A DNA stretch of 64,000 nt, taken from Falciphora oryzae (Eukaryota; Ascomycota; Sordariomycetes; Magnaporthales; Magnaporthaceae). The stretch lies in contig JNVV01000019.1 of assembly GCA_000733355.1 (NCBI GenBank), forward strand, positions 291,047 to 355,046, in the 5' to 3' direction. This document shows positions 46,901 to 56,842 of the stretch, piece after piece. The stretch's first letter is position 1, and every line of letters starts with the position of its first letter. Under the pieces are notes generated by a model. It saw only the letters and a program-made list of their open reading frames with translations. It made no database searches and was not told the origin of the DNA. The translations under genes were made by a program, and so were the position numbers.

Positions 46901-47760
46901 TTGTAGGTCAGGACAGCGCTCGCCCTTTTGGCAGAGCCGGCGGCGAGGGCACCCGGCTTGCCCCTTGCAGCACTGCGGAGCAGCCTTGTGCGAAGCAGAT
47001 ACTCGCTGCGCCACGACGCCAGCGAGGTCATGCGGGCAAAGGGCCGAGACTCGGAGCGAATCCTGTCCGGGACATCGCTATCCCACGCGCCGGCCGACTG
47101 CGATCTCGAGAGGTCCTGGCCAGGGAAGTGGCGCAGGAATGCCATCTGCCACGCGTGCGGCGTTGTGACGAGGGCATAGAACCGCTTCGAGACCAGCGCG
47201 ACAGAAGCGTGCGCGTCGGGGTGCAGGTGCGAGAGGATATGAGTCAATATTTCTATATCAACGATCCCGGGTGTTAGCCAGATATCATCACTAACGCCAC
47301 GAGCATCGGCTGCGGACTCGGTGTTTCTCTGCGTGCGTGCAAACGAACCATTCGGGAAGTCGGTCAGCTGAGTCCCTTCAGAGGGAGAGCCGGGCCGCTT
47401 CACAACATTGAACCCAAGCGGTTGCTTCGGCGCGGTGGGCGTGAGAGCATTTTCATATTCCGAGATTCTCTGGCCAGCTACGGCCGGTGCGGGACGGCGC
47501 GCCCGATCATGGCTGCTCAGTCGGCGTAGCTTCTCGTCGAGCTGGTGGGCGTTGACGGCGCCAGCTGCGCCGGCCGCGTCTGCCTCAGGCTGGACAGAGC
47601 GAGGCGAGCGGCCGCTCCGGGAGCCGAGCCCGGGAGCACGGTGGTCCCGGTGATCATCCGAGCGGGAGCGATGGAAGCCATCTTGGGAGGTGGGTTGAGG
47701 GGACCTTGGGGTGGCGGAGAGGGAGTCGCGTTCTGAAGTCTCAGGAGGCTCTCGCTGCAT
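43963..47760 (-). CDS. Large F-box protein with WD-like propeller and two ubiquitin-interacting motifs (Ufo1-like)
   Basis: Predicted SCF ubiquitin-ligase substrate adaptor, intronless, 1,265 aa from ATG 47760 (MQREPPETSERDS). The same frame is open to an ATG at 48087, but the extra 109 residues are leader-like (poly-Phe, poly-Pro), so the later start is preferred. The F-box lies at about residues 160-210 (VDIEILTHILSHLHPDAHASV-LVSKRFYAL). The middle carries WD-like blades, for example GTNSGTVFVWNVRDAASDAI and LYVVHGGSDGLVQAWDPLAS. Near the C-terminus are two UIMs, ERQIQQAIRLSLLEAG (about 1103-1120) and EDDLELALRLSLQDAE (about 1210-1226). F-box, propeller and C-terminal UIMs in this order are those of yeast Ufo1, which targets Ho and promotes its own turnover through its UIMs. 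Orthology is likely but not proved here. Confidence 0.87.
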   Translation of the reverse strand: MQREPPETSERDSLSATPRSPQPTSQDGFHRSRSDDHRDHRAPGLGSRSGRSPRSVQPEADAAGAAGAVNAHQLDEKLRRLSSHDRARRPAPAVAGQRISEYENALTPTAPKQPLGFNVVKRPGSPSEGTQLTDFPNGSFARTQRNTESAADARGVSDDIWLTPGIVDIEILTHILSHLHPDAHASVALVSKRFYALVTTPHAWQMAFLRHFPGQDLSRSQSAGAWDSDVPDRIRSESRPFARMTSLASWRSEYLLRTRLLRSAARGKPGALAAGSAKRASAVLTYNSKLPWMVSHIHAVFSPGPKRSPKAIHGSADLGACTLGDPTSGKIERWGLDDGFSLPQLDDVFPQLVPFGTDIGPAATLNVTDVSVPYGLIAGEGFPGGRPFFRPVGEPSGLYLGIQPAAWTNALPENIPKIPEMIDAICSVWIAKSSAVPSLTQSMVGILTGSTLGIVTSYSLGYESSGPRYNKGDMTCRWALSPGVPIVALKVDEHYSPKRKSLKRVWAVALNALGEVFYLVDTPTAPAARAKINEIAASAWYTGRTAYWELIESTLRVASPDEVDMDAAACVYSPRSSSIKASLSMEQLASEARDISTFLRHTPSHFRKMCRGWDMRRRLEVDFGGGSGGGVGGEAVVVVTCGIEPEQPAGLRRYIRHVPQSSSSSAASPSVDASAVGTPGSQSVSSIFGSPPSATSTVQAATIPLLQSDTAGAPKLSTDSKLGASNDDGIEKWCVASFDLVAKGQDIVEITATAMDNSTYAVTAVFEDLLRTANVPGAGSHAGTSVPTPTTGKQLTGEIPGKRARMMAVGTNSGTVFVWNVRDAASDAIAPLRLIQTESPEISALGLSSLYVVHGGSDGLVQAWDPLASTLEPVRTLNSRSSGRLPRAILNANPMLRDANHSAVGAIYLDPDPAAMRGILAFGTFLRYWTYSSDGGAQALGKKRRSRHHADAHGRLGSGRRVGGTVMDYIKAEAAELRRDQEHRIREEARLRSRFGVGLGDLTEEEALRYAQLISEESFQIDEELRRFNTSDETASVSQSSSSLSLSAVDADGEMGGSASPGTDQDRSTGTVTPDTSPAGAGAAPSMQAMLAQQHQAEGVGRGEEHDGDYERQIQQAIRLSLLEAGVNDEGQSPRDSSSGEYEFRIKFKPSKKEKKKVVPAGGTSRSKQSLPALSSATQVRWGPGVGPAANGTKDSSKDMPLGGGTGSYEDDLELALRLSLQDAEDATKSSEGQGWSVAGASRSESVDVEFPALEVRGKGKGRAT

Positions 47761-48524
47761 AAAACTGATGGATCGCGGTGGTGGCGGGCAGGGTTCGTTG
47801 ACTGTGCGACAGGGAGCTGCACAGTCGATCAATGCGGGAGAGCTGCAGGTGCTGGGGGTTTGGCTAGGTATGCACGTTGGAGTAGCTTGTCTATTTGTGC
47901 TTGGCTCTTGGAGCCTTGTTCGGTTAGAATTGGCGGGCGAACAGTTGGAGAGAGTGTCCACGATAGGAACATGTGACGTGTGAGGAAAAAAAAAAAAATA
48001 GTGCCTAGCAAACCAGCGATCTCGCGATTTGGAATTTCGCTCGTTACGGCTGCTGCCGTTTCCCCGAATATCTGCCGCACCCTCCAATACCTTCGACTCG
48101 TTCCTGACTCGTCAAAGCTCACCAGCATGGCGGGTCTATGTTGATCCACACATATGTGATAGCGACTCAGGGAAGGCCGGAAGTCAACGCGCGCACGAGT
48201 CGGGGACCGTTGGCAGCCTATTCCTTGTAAGTAGGTGTGGCCCAGCCGGGCCGACGGGCCTGCCCTTTCCTGCTTCCTGGGAAGGCAAACAAAGAAGGTC
48301 GTCGGCATAATCGAGGTTGGTCTATTTTGATGAACTCCAGCCTGCTTCTTCCTTTCTCCACTACCCCGCTGGCAGACCGACAGCGACCCGCAGACAGAGA
48401 TGGGATTTGATGTCAAACGAGGAAGTTCCTGCGTCGTCCGTCTATTCTGCCACACGGACCACACGGAGCTCTGTATCTGATTTTCGAGCGGCCCTCCGAA
48501 GAGAGCCCTCGCCTCGTCTTTCTC

Positions 48525-48546
48525 TTTTTTTTTTTTTTTTTTTTTT
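48525..48546 (+). repeat. T22 homopolymer tract
   Basis: Uninterrupted run of 22 T in the gene-free block upstream of the F-box gene. Confidence 0.95.
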
Positions 48547-51500
48547 CCTCCCCCTCCCTCTCTTTACTTGTATTTCTTGTTACCTTTTGGGGAGATATCT
48601 GCACGGTCACGATTTGCCATTTGGGCCAATCATGCCAACTCAACCCTGCGAGCCGATCTTCCCACGGGCTTGACTCAAACTGGTCTTTGCTTGGGGTGCT
48701 GGGGTAGCCAGCGACGCCAATGCTGCACCAATATTGCAGCGCTGGCACCGTTGGCTCCAGGCAATTGGCGTGTGCTGTCGTTGGCTACTCCCGCACAGGA
48801 AACACCGCCCTAACCAAGCGGTGTGGCAGCTGAAAAAAATGTGGTGGGGGACGCTGCACGTCGCATGGCAGAAGGCGTCTGAACAATGCAATGCTCTCGC
48901 CATACTCTCCGAAATTGGCAGTCAAGTGACAGAAGGGCCCGGCTTCTGAGCCGACCGGGCAGCACCATTGGATGACACGAAGGTGGCCAGGGATTTGTCT
49001 CCTTTGCGCACGCATTCTGGTCGGCACTAGGTGAGGCACCTGTCCACGCGGGAAATCACTTACAACGAGCCCGACCAAGGGATCCGGACCAAGCCTGCGG
49101 GTGCTGCGGGACCCCCGTCAGAGAGAGGTGAGAGCTTGCGAGGCGCGGCGCACGCCCCCAAACAAAAGAACCAACCGAAGAACACGATGCCCGCTAGCGC
49201 GCTGCATGGAACTCGACGGCTTGGCTTGGCACGCTAGCAGCCATCCCCGAGCCTGAGTGCACCCTGGTCTACGGATCGACAGAGTACGGACGTAGGGAAT
49301 ACCAGGGAATGGTCATGGCCACGGAAACCGGCCACAGCCGGCAGGCAAGTGTGGTCCCGGACGGTAAGCAAAACGGTTGTTTATTCTCAACTGCCATTCA
49401 CAGCGAGCGTGGTGTTACCCTCCGTGCCTCCGTCCATGTGCCAACCATACGACTCGAATTCCAGAAACCTCAACGCCACCACCCGGTTTCATAGGGGCCA
49501 ATGGGAGGGTCCGAGAAAGGCAAGTATAGGAGCACTAATACACGATGGCACACACCCGCGCAGATAGATGCGCGTGGGGAGTGGCTCTGACGTGGTATGC
49601 ACGCTACGTCGCGTCGTTTCGGCGGGGCCGACTCGCCTGGATTCACCCCTCTCGCTATGGCACCATTGCATTCGGCCGAACTCTCCGCTTCCGCGAAGAG
49701 AGGAAAAAGAGCCGGCTTGGAAGTGGAAGAAACACACAAGAGACCTGTGTGGGCCGGCTCGCAACCAGCGTCGCATGCGGCGACGTCGACGAAGCCGCCA
49801 CGTTAGTCCAGGTGGACGGTGCTCTGCATTGAAATGAGACCAGGGCAGCAAACAAAAGGAGGGGTGGGCGGAGACCAGCCGACAGCCAAGGGTTTCCACT
49901 CGAGCCCGTCAAACTGGGACGGTCAAGACTTTTTTTTTTGTGCCGCTGCACAATGATGCGAGCCGTCTGGTCCAAGGTGCTGGGTGGGCCGCGAAATGGG
50001 CGCACTTGCCGGAACTGGTCTCCCGGCATTGTTTCTTACTCGGCATGGTCATGGTCGCTTTGCTGGAGTCGTCGCCAAAGTGGAGGCGGTTCAAATCCCG
50101 CCCATGTTGCGAGCAGTCATTGGGACCCAAGGGAGGGGAACGGACTGCAGGCCTCTGCATGCGTCGCAGGCGGGAGCCAGCCAGGGGCGATTATTCGAGT
50201 CGCTCTCCAGTTTTTTCGGTTGGCCCAGAGGCCGGCACCTCAGCTCGCAGCCAGACGACGCAACCCATGCGGCAGCAGCGAGTCTGGCGGTGTTCAATAC
50301 TGCGACCCGCCCGTCCGCCTGGACTCATGAATGATAGTGCTAAGTCCAAGGCAGAAGAGAAATTTTTACTGTGCGTCTACCCACCGGCTACTTCCCGCCT
50401 TGCCTAGCCCGCCCATGGAGCCGGGGCTGGGAAAAGTGACGCAAGACGGTGCTCGTAATCCTGGCCTCCCAATATCCCGTCCGCCGGAATGGTCCCCGGT
50501 CCTCATCGAGCGCTTGAGCCGTCGCCGGCTGCAAAGCACTCGGTTTCCATTTCCCCCCTGCTCACGGCGTCCACTAACGGAGGGTGCCCGAGGCTAAGGC
50601 GGTTTGGACTGGGCTGGCACGACGGCTGCGCAGCCACCGCATGGGATTTCTTGGAGCCTCAGCTGGGGGGCATGCAGAGCACGGCCGTTTGCTCGCCGTT
50701 TGCATGGGTGTGGGGGACCACAACATGGGGGAAGCCCGTTAGCTCGCTGTGGGAGCTCAGAGAGGCCCGACTAAAACACCAAACATGAGACCAGCGCATG
50801 CCATTGGCGAGCCAAACCGTCGTCCCGACCCTAGGGTCAGTAGCTCTGGCTGCTTTGGCTCCCTGGCAATGAGAATCCGTGTTTGCTTGAGCGATCGAAT
50901 TCAAAAGGTAAAAACGGAGTCTTCCACACGATCCGGAAAGTGGACGGCTGGAGCTTCTCGTGCCTGGTCCGAGAGCTGGTGCCTCCGGCCAGCAAACTCA
51001 ATCAATTGACTCCAGGCCCAGAGATTGTGCCTTGGTGATGACCAAGCCGTCATGGATTCTAGGAGGATCCCCTGGGACCCCTATCTCGGCCGAATTTGCC
51101 CGTTATCTTTTGCGCCCATGCCCCGCCGAGATGATCGCAGGAAAGCGACGAACAACCCGAGCAGCTCGATTCGGCAGCTTTGCGAGACTGGGGACCTCGC
51201 CAGCCAAACGTGAACAGACGAAAAGCGTCTGGGTCAGGTCCCGCCCCGACGGGATCCTGCTCCAGTGGCGTGAGTGCGAGCTTTGGGCAATGCCAAATTT
51301 GACGGCTCTGGGGATCTATGACAGGGTTCGTTTCGGGGGAACACCCTCTTGTAGCAAACATTCTCCGCCGCGTGCTGGGGATACGGCATGACGCTCTCCA
51401 CTGCGCGGCAGGCCCTTCAAAGGCCGGGACTCTGTGCGCTGCTGCCTTTCAGACACCCAGATTGGCGGGCGGGTGGACCGCTGAGGTGGTCCCAGGCCAT

Positions 51501-53455
51501 CGGTTCATGCTTTCGCTCCGCCGTCCCAGTTCCGTGCGCTCCCGAGAGGGTGGAAAAAAAGGAGAGGGAGAAAAAGGGAAATAAAAAGGAAAAAAAAAAA
51601 AAACAAATCCGTGCGGCGCTTGGGAAAGTGCACTTTGGCGCCGACACAGCGGGCCTCCCCTTCGCTTAGCCTGCAGGCGAGAACTGCGAATCCTCCCCAG
51701 CAGATAGGCAGACTTCAGGAGTCAAGCTTGTATTTTGTTTCTTTTTGTTTCTTTGCCCGCATTCTCTCACAGCTCCTGCTTCTCAGCTCCAGGGAGGGGG
51801 AATGCCGACAGCCACCCACACCTGCCCGAACGGCACTTGCTCTCCACCACCATGGATCCAAGGGTCGGGCGGTGGTGTCGAGCCTGCCGCGAAGGGTGGT
51901 GGTGTTGGTCGGACGGTCCATTCCTGCATAGCAGGAAAAACTTAGCTGGCCGTCTACCTCTAACAGGGGGCCAAAGTTTACCTGCATCAACGTCTTGGGC
52001 CACTACGTCAACGGTGCCTCCACCTTCACCTCCTCTGGGGCCCATGGCGAAGGGTGGCAATGGGGTGGATGGTTGCGGCAAACAAAAACAACAAGATAAA
52101 AAATACAAAACGGAGCGTCCTCTCCTCGGGGCCAAAAGCGCCGCCGGTCACTGATGTAGATGCAATGCAGTATGCAGGCTGCCCCAGCCGTGGCTGCAGC
52201 TAGTATGCACCTGGCACCCCTCGAGAAAAAGAAAAAAAAGGAGAAAAAAAAAAAGCCCACTTTAGTCGCAATACGTGGCGAGGGGGACCCCGATGAGATG
52301 ATTGGAGACGGCTGGTGGTGCGGTGTCGTGCAATGCAACACGCACCCAGTTGCGTGGGCGGCCAGGAGGACTGGGCTGGATTGACTGGCTGGTTACGTCG
52401 AGATGGCCTGTAGCCACCCATACCCGACATTTGTCCACATGCCTCGGTGTTATACTCGCCCGGAGGCTGCCATCTTTCTTGGTTGTCACTGGCAGGTTGG
52501 TGACTTGCTGCGTGCCATCGAGTGGGTTAAAAAGCGCCTCGAAACGAGGCTCAAGTGCGCCGTTGGTCGTCCCCCTCCCCTTTTGGCACCCCCCTCGATA
52601 TGGAAGTCCCCAGCGGTTTCCTACACAGTAAATGTTTTGATGGTCCCCGGGCAGAGCGGAGCCACCTGCCCACCCGGCCTGCAGCGCTATCCCGCAAACA
52701 ACGATAGCCTGGCCCTCGTCTCTGGGTCGCTTCTCCACCCACTCGGTCTGGCATCTGCGTTTCCCTGTCTGTCCCCCCAGCCGGGACCCTTTACAGCTCG
52801 CTGGCCTGCTCCCTACTAGGCGCCTCCGAGTCCTGCCCTCGAGGTTCTTCTATCCCCCTCTCCCCATCCCGTCCCATCCCATCCAACCCCCCTCCCTCTG
52901 GGCCGAAGGAAAGCCACCTTGCCCGTTTTATTTTCATTTTTATATTTTTATTTCTGTTTTTGCTTTGCTCGTGGAGAAGCCTGTTTCCAGCCTCAGTCGA
53001 TACGAGAAACCCACAGCAACAGTTCCCCTTTCGAGTTGCTGCCATTGCATTATCTGCTGTGTCTGCCTTGCAGCTGCAATGTCCAACAGGAATTAAAATC
53101 CTGGACAGGCTTTAGTCGGGCAGGTCTGGGTCGACTTAGTCGAACGGCGGCGATCAACCAAACAACAGGAAATCCAACCACTCGCAACGACGCAATCGAT
53201 TTTTGGACATCCAGCTCTCCACCCCGCCCAACCCGCCACAACCGCCTCTCCTCTGTCGGGCGCTTGCTGTCTTTCTCCAGCCATTGGTTCTGGATCCTCT
53301 TGCTGTCTGTCCGCCCAGGTACAGACTAGGGAATAAAACAGAGCAGCCGGCCTCGTTGTGTAGTGCTGGCTCTAAGTGTGTTTCGCCCGCGACTTGAACA
53401 AACCAAGGCTCCACACTAGCCTGGCTCTGCCGTGCCGAGTCGACAGACCCGGCAT

Positions 53456-53498
53456 ACCACTACCACTACTACTACCACTACTACTACCACTACTACCA
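53456..53498 (+). repeat. Microsatellite of CCACTA/CTA units in a 5' leader
   Basis: Imperfect trinucleotide-based repeat (ACCACTACTACTACC and similar), ending 43 nt before the ATG at 53542 and therefore probably transcribed in the leader. Confidence 0.85.
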
Positions 53499-53541
53499 AC
53501 ACCACATACACCACCGCTTGGTGTGGTCTTATCACTCCAGC

Positions 53542-54707
53542 ATGAGCTCACAGGCGCAGTCGGGGCCGTCGGCGCCCCAGAAGGAGAAAAAGGGGCTGGG
53601 CAAGGTCTTGTCCAGGATGAAGACGGTGCTGAAGAGGGACAGGCGCAAGTCAGCCATGATCTCTACTTCTGTCGTAGTCACCCCTGGCCCGTCGACCGCT
53701 CCGCCCAAGCCCACGGTCAGGTATGTTCCTGGTGTATACAGTATCGCCGCGAATCCACTGCTTGTGGCCAGCTAACACGTGCTGCCCCTATAGCGAGCCC
53801 TTGCCACCCAAACCCAAGATCATTGACCTGCCAGGCTCGGTCAAGATCCCGCGTGCCCAGATCCACGAGGAGCGCGCCCGGCGGCTGGGCGAGAAGTACG
53901 GCCTGGAGATCAAGCCCAGCGAGTGGCACTCAACCGAGGGCCACGCCCTGCGCGTGGACAAGCCGATCCGGATGCGCGTGCGGCGGCAGTGCCACGTGTG
54001 CACGGCGCAGTTCGGGTCGACCAAGGAGTGCCCCAAGTGCCAGCACCCGCGGTGCACGCAGTGCGTCCGCTACCCGCCGCACCGCACCGAGGAGCAGCTG
54101 GCGGCGAGCCGGGTCCACCGGGCCGCCATGCTCAAGGAGCAGAAGGAGAACGCGCCCATCATCCCCGACTACGTCGACCCGCTGCGCGAGAAGAAGATTG
54201 TGCTCCGGAAGCCGGCCCGGGCGGGCGGCCAGGACCTCATCCACAAGAAGCCACGCCAGCGCGTGCGCCGCACCTGCCACGAGTGCCAGACGCTGTTCCG
54301 GGGCGCCAACAAGGCGTGCGGCAACTGCTCGCACGTCCGCTGCACGGATTGCCCCCGCGACCCGTATGTGCCGCCCCCCTTTTGCCCACCCCCTGCTGCT
54401 CGTTTGCTAGTGAGAGGAACGCTCGCTGACCATTGTTCTATTTTTGCTCCTCAGACCCAAGAAGGACAAGTACCCGTACGGTTATCCGGGCGACGAGTTT
54501 GGACCAAACTCTATCCCGCACTACCAGTGCCACAGCTGCAAGGCCAAGTTCCCGCCGGCCGCCGAGCCAGGCACCGAGTGCAGCAAATGTTCACACAAAA
54601 AGTGCAATCAATGCCCACGCCTGCTGCCACAAAAAGTCGAGCCCGAACCAGACCCATCCGTTCTCCAGAGCATCGAAATAAAGCTGGCGAGCCTGAGACT
54701 CAAATGA
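53542..54707 (+). CDS. Fungal protein with three six-cysteine (CHxC...CxxC...CxxC) modules
   Basis: Exons: 53542-53720, 53794-54363, 54455-54707; 333 aa; introns 73 nt (GTATGT...TAG, branch GCTAAC) and 91 nt (GTATGT...CAG). The N-terminus is basic and Ser/Pro-rich (KEKKGLGKVLSRMKTVLKRD). Three modules share CxxC-x(9-13)-CxxC-x4-CxxC: Cys126/129/139/142/147/150, Cys221/224/235/238/243/246 and Cys275/278/292/295/300/303. Each has His after the first Cys in modules 1-3, a conserved Phe (133, 228, 282) and His (144, 240, 297). This is a repeated zinc-ribbon-like unit, probably binding two metal ions per copy. I recognise it only as an uncharacterised filamentous-fungal protein type; nucleic acid or protein binding is possible. 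The linker (151-214) is Lys/Arg/Glu-rich. No catalytic motif. Confidence 0.85.
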
Positions 54708-56842
54708 TGCCGGCAACAAAGCCGGGGAGGGCATGTTGAGACAGAGACAGAGACAGAGATGGGGATGGAGTCATTAGGAGGATTACAGCGACAGCGATTT
54801 GATTTGGATTGAGTTATTTTTCTGCATTTATTTCTTGGACTTTCCGCAATTATTCCCCGTTTTCTTTCTTGGGTTTCGACCAACTTGCATACCAAGCTGT
54901 CCCTCTGTTCCTTACGAGAAGACTTCTCACCCACCTCCCTACTAACCGGGGCATCTACCCAAAAACATCCGATGGGCATGAACAAATATACGAGACGATT
55001 TCCTTGTTGTTCTTTTTTTTTTTTTTTTTTCAATGACACCGATCAATTCAAACTTTGAATTCCACAACCAGCCACTGGGGACCGAGGCAAATCTTGGTTT
55101 TTCAATTAGGGCTGTGGGAGCACACCTCTCACAGAACCCAGCTCTGCAAAAAGTAGGGCCGAATAAAAGAAGAAGAAGAAGAAAAGTAAAAACGCCGGCC
55201 GTGCTGGTCCGTCTCATCATGACTGGTTCTCGTGCCATGGTGTCAATGCGGTGCGTGTGCTGTGCAGCCTTCCAATCCTTCGACCCGACGGTTTGGCACC
55301 GCGGGTACGTACCCGCCAGGCTGGGTGAGGGCAACCCAAGAAATCGCAAATTTCGTGCTTGTATGTCTCGGAACTGGCAAATAAATGCCCTGGGAGACCC
55401 GAAGGAAGCATTTTTTACCGAGCCAGAAGCATTTCGAGACGGGGCTGTCATTGAGAGTCAATCGACGGCGCCTGCCTGTCTGGCCCTGTCTAGAACAGCC
55501 GCAATGTCTCACCAATGCGAAACAATTCGTTGTTTTCTTGTTTCGATTAATTTTGTATCCTTTTGTGCCTCCTGCTAATTCGCTGGCGTCATTTTTGTTC
55601 TGCGGGTAGCCGTCCGCCCGGAATCCGGAATGAGAAAAACAAAAAAGAACGAACGCCAAAAGCAAAAAAAAAAAAAAGGGGGCGAGAATGGAGGGGCGGC
55701 CCAGCTGCTCGGTCCGATGGCCGCCGTTTCGTCCTCCCCCACGAAACCCAGCCAGCTGGTAAGAAGAAGAAAGAAACAAAAGCTGACCCTATTTTTCCCA
55801 GCAGAACGGTTTGATCTGACGCGAGTGGGCGACCCGGCCCAGGCTGCTGGGACAGACTGCCCGGAGGAAGGAAAATTGGGGATGGGTTGATTGATGGGAT
55901 GGGATCGGGCAGCACGCTTGAAAACGCTTGGTTGGTTGGGACCCAATCGATTGGGCCGCTTGGGGGCCTGGGCGGCTAGCCGTAGGACGAAGTAGGCCCG
56001 AAGAGCGGGATCCGGCCTGCATGGATGCGGACCCAGAGCACAGTGCTTGTCCTTTTTTGCTCTTTTCTGACATTGGTGAGGTGTTATTGATTGCGCCTGC
56101 GGAAAGAATTAAAAAAAAAAAATAAAAAAAAAGCAAGAAAACCAAAAACAAAGCAGGAGAGAATTGGTAGGTGCATCATGTGAAAATAATGCACATCTAG
56201 ACGCCCCTTCGGGCCAGCCTTTGTCACGGGTTGCGCTACCCAACAACCTCCATTGTCTGCAGGGCGAGGGCGAGGGATCAAGCCCAAGTATTGGACATGA
56301 CGCCTGACAAGATGTCCCACCCACCATCTCGCTGATTTTGCGACACCAGCCGCCAAAGCCCATGCTCACCCTCCCACAGTCAGGCCAGTCGCTTCGGCGT
56401 GCTGGTGGCCTGACAGAATACGGCGGCAACGGTTACGCTCAGTCTGCGAAGTCAAGTGCCGCCGCGCCGGACCCCGCCCGGCCTGCCGCGCACATTTTTG
56501 CGGGAACCTGAATGCATTCCGGGTTTGTCAATGCTGCCTAACCTTTCGTGACTTTCGTGTTTGGGCCGTGATAAAGGTCGAGCGAGGCAGTCTGGTCAGT
56601 CTTGCCAAGCAACATCCCCTCTCCTCCACACCTGCAGTCTCGAGTTGCCCCGCACGCAGCCTTACCTCTTTTCCTGCTGTCCCTTTTATACCTTTACCTG
56701 TAGAGTTCGCCCCTCCCCGTTCCTGGACAGCTTCTAAATATCACTATCGTGGAACTAGGTATCCAACTCGCTCGAGTAGCCCTTTGCCCCATCGAAACTG
56801 CCGCTCTGCCTACAGTGGACAACTCCCTTGATCAAAGACAAC
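54708..56842. other. Intergenic: 3' flank of six-cysteine-module gene and HET gene upstream region
   Basis: 2.1 kb without a supported gene. Contains a GAGACA repeat (about 54738-54755), a T18 tract (55013-55030), A-rich tracts (55664-55678, 56111-56132) and a TATA-like TTTTATA at 56684-56690, 153 nt before the HET start. Confidence 0.6.

Larger units (their letters stand above)
47761..53541. other. 5.8 kb gene-free region between divergent genes
   Basis: No supported gene. ORFs of 130-160 codons at 49489-49899, 49940-50407, 50960-51391 and 52262-52738 overlap others in competing frames and show no domains. The block includes the upstream regions of the F-box gene and of the six-cysteine-module gene, T and A tracts (T22 at 48525-48546; A-rich 51556-51606 and 52225-52254) and C/T-rich DNA near 52.8-53.5 kb. 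A GGTTCAAATCCCG string at 50088-50100 resembles a tRNA B box but no cloverleaf can be folded around it. Confidence 0.6.

Noticed and set aside
47761..48087. N-terminal extension of the F-box protein to ATG 48087
   Set aside because: The extra 109 residues include poly-Phe and other leader-like text; ATG 47760 is a better start.
50040..50120. Possible tRNA because of GGTTCAAATCCCG
   Set aside because: The T stem would have two mismatches and no acceptor pairing, D arm or A box fits upstream.
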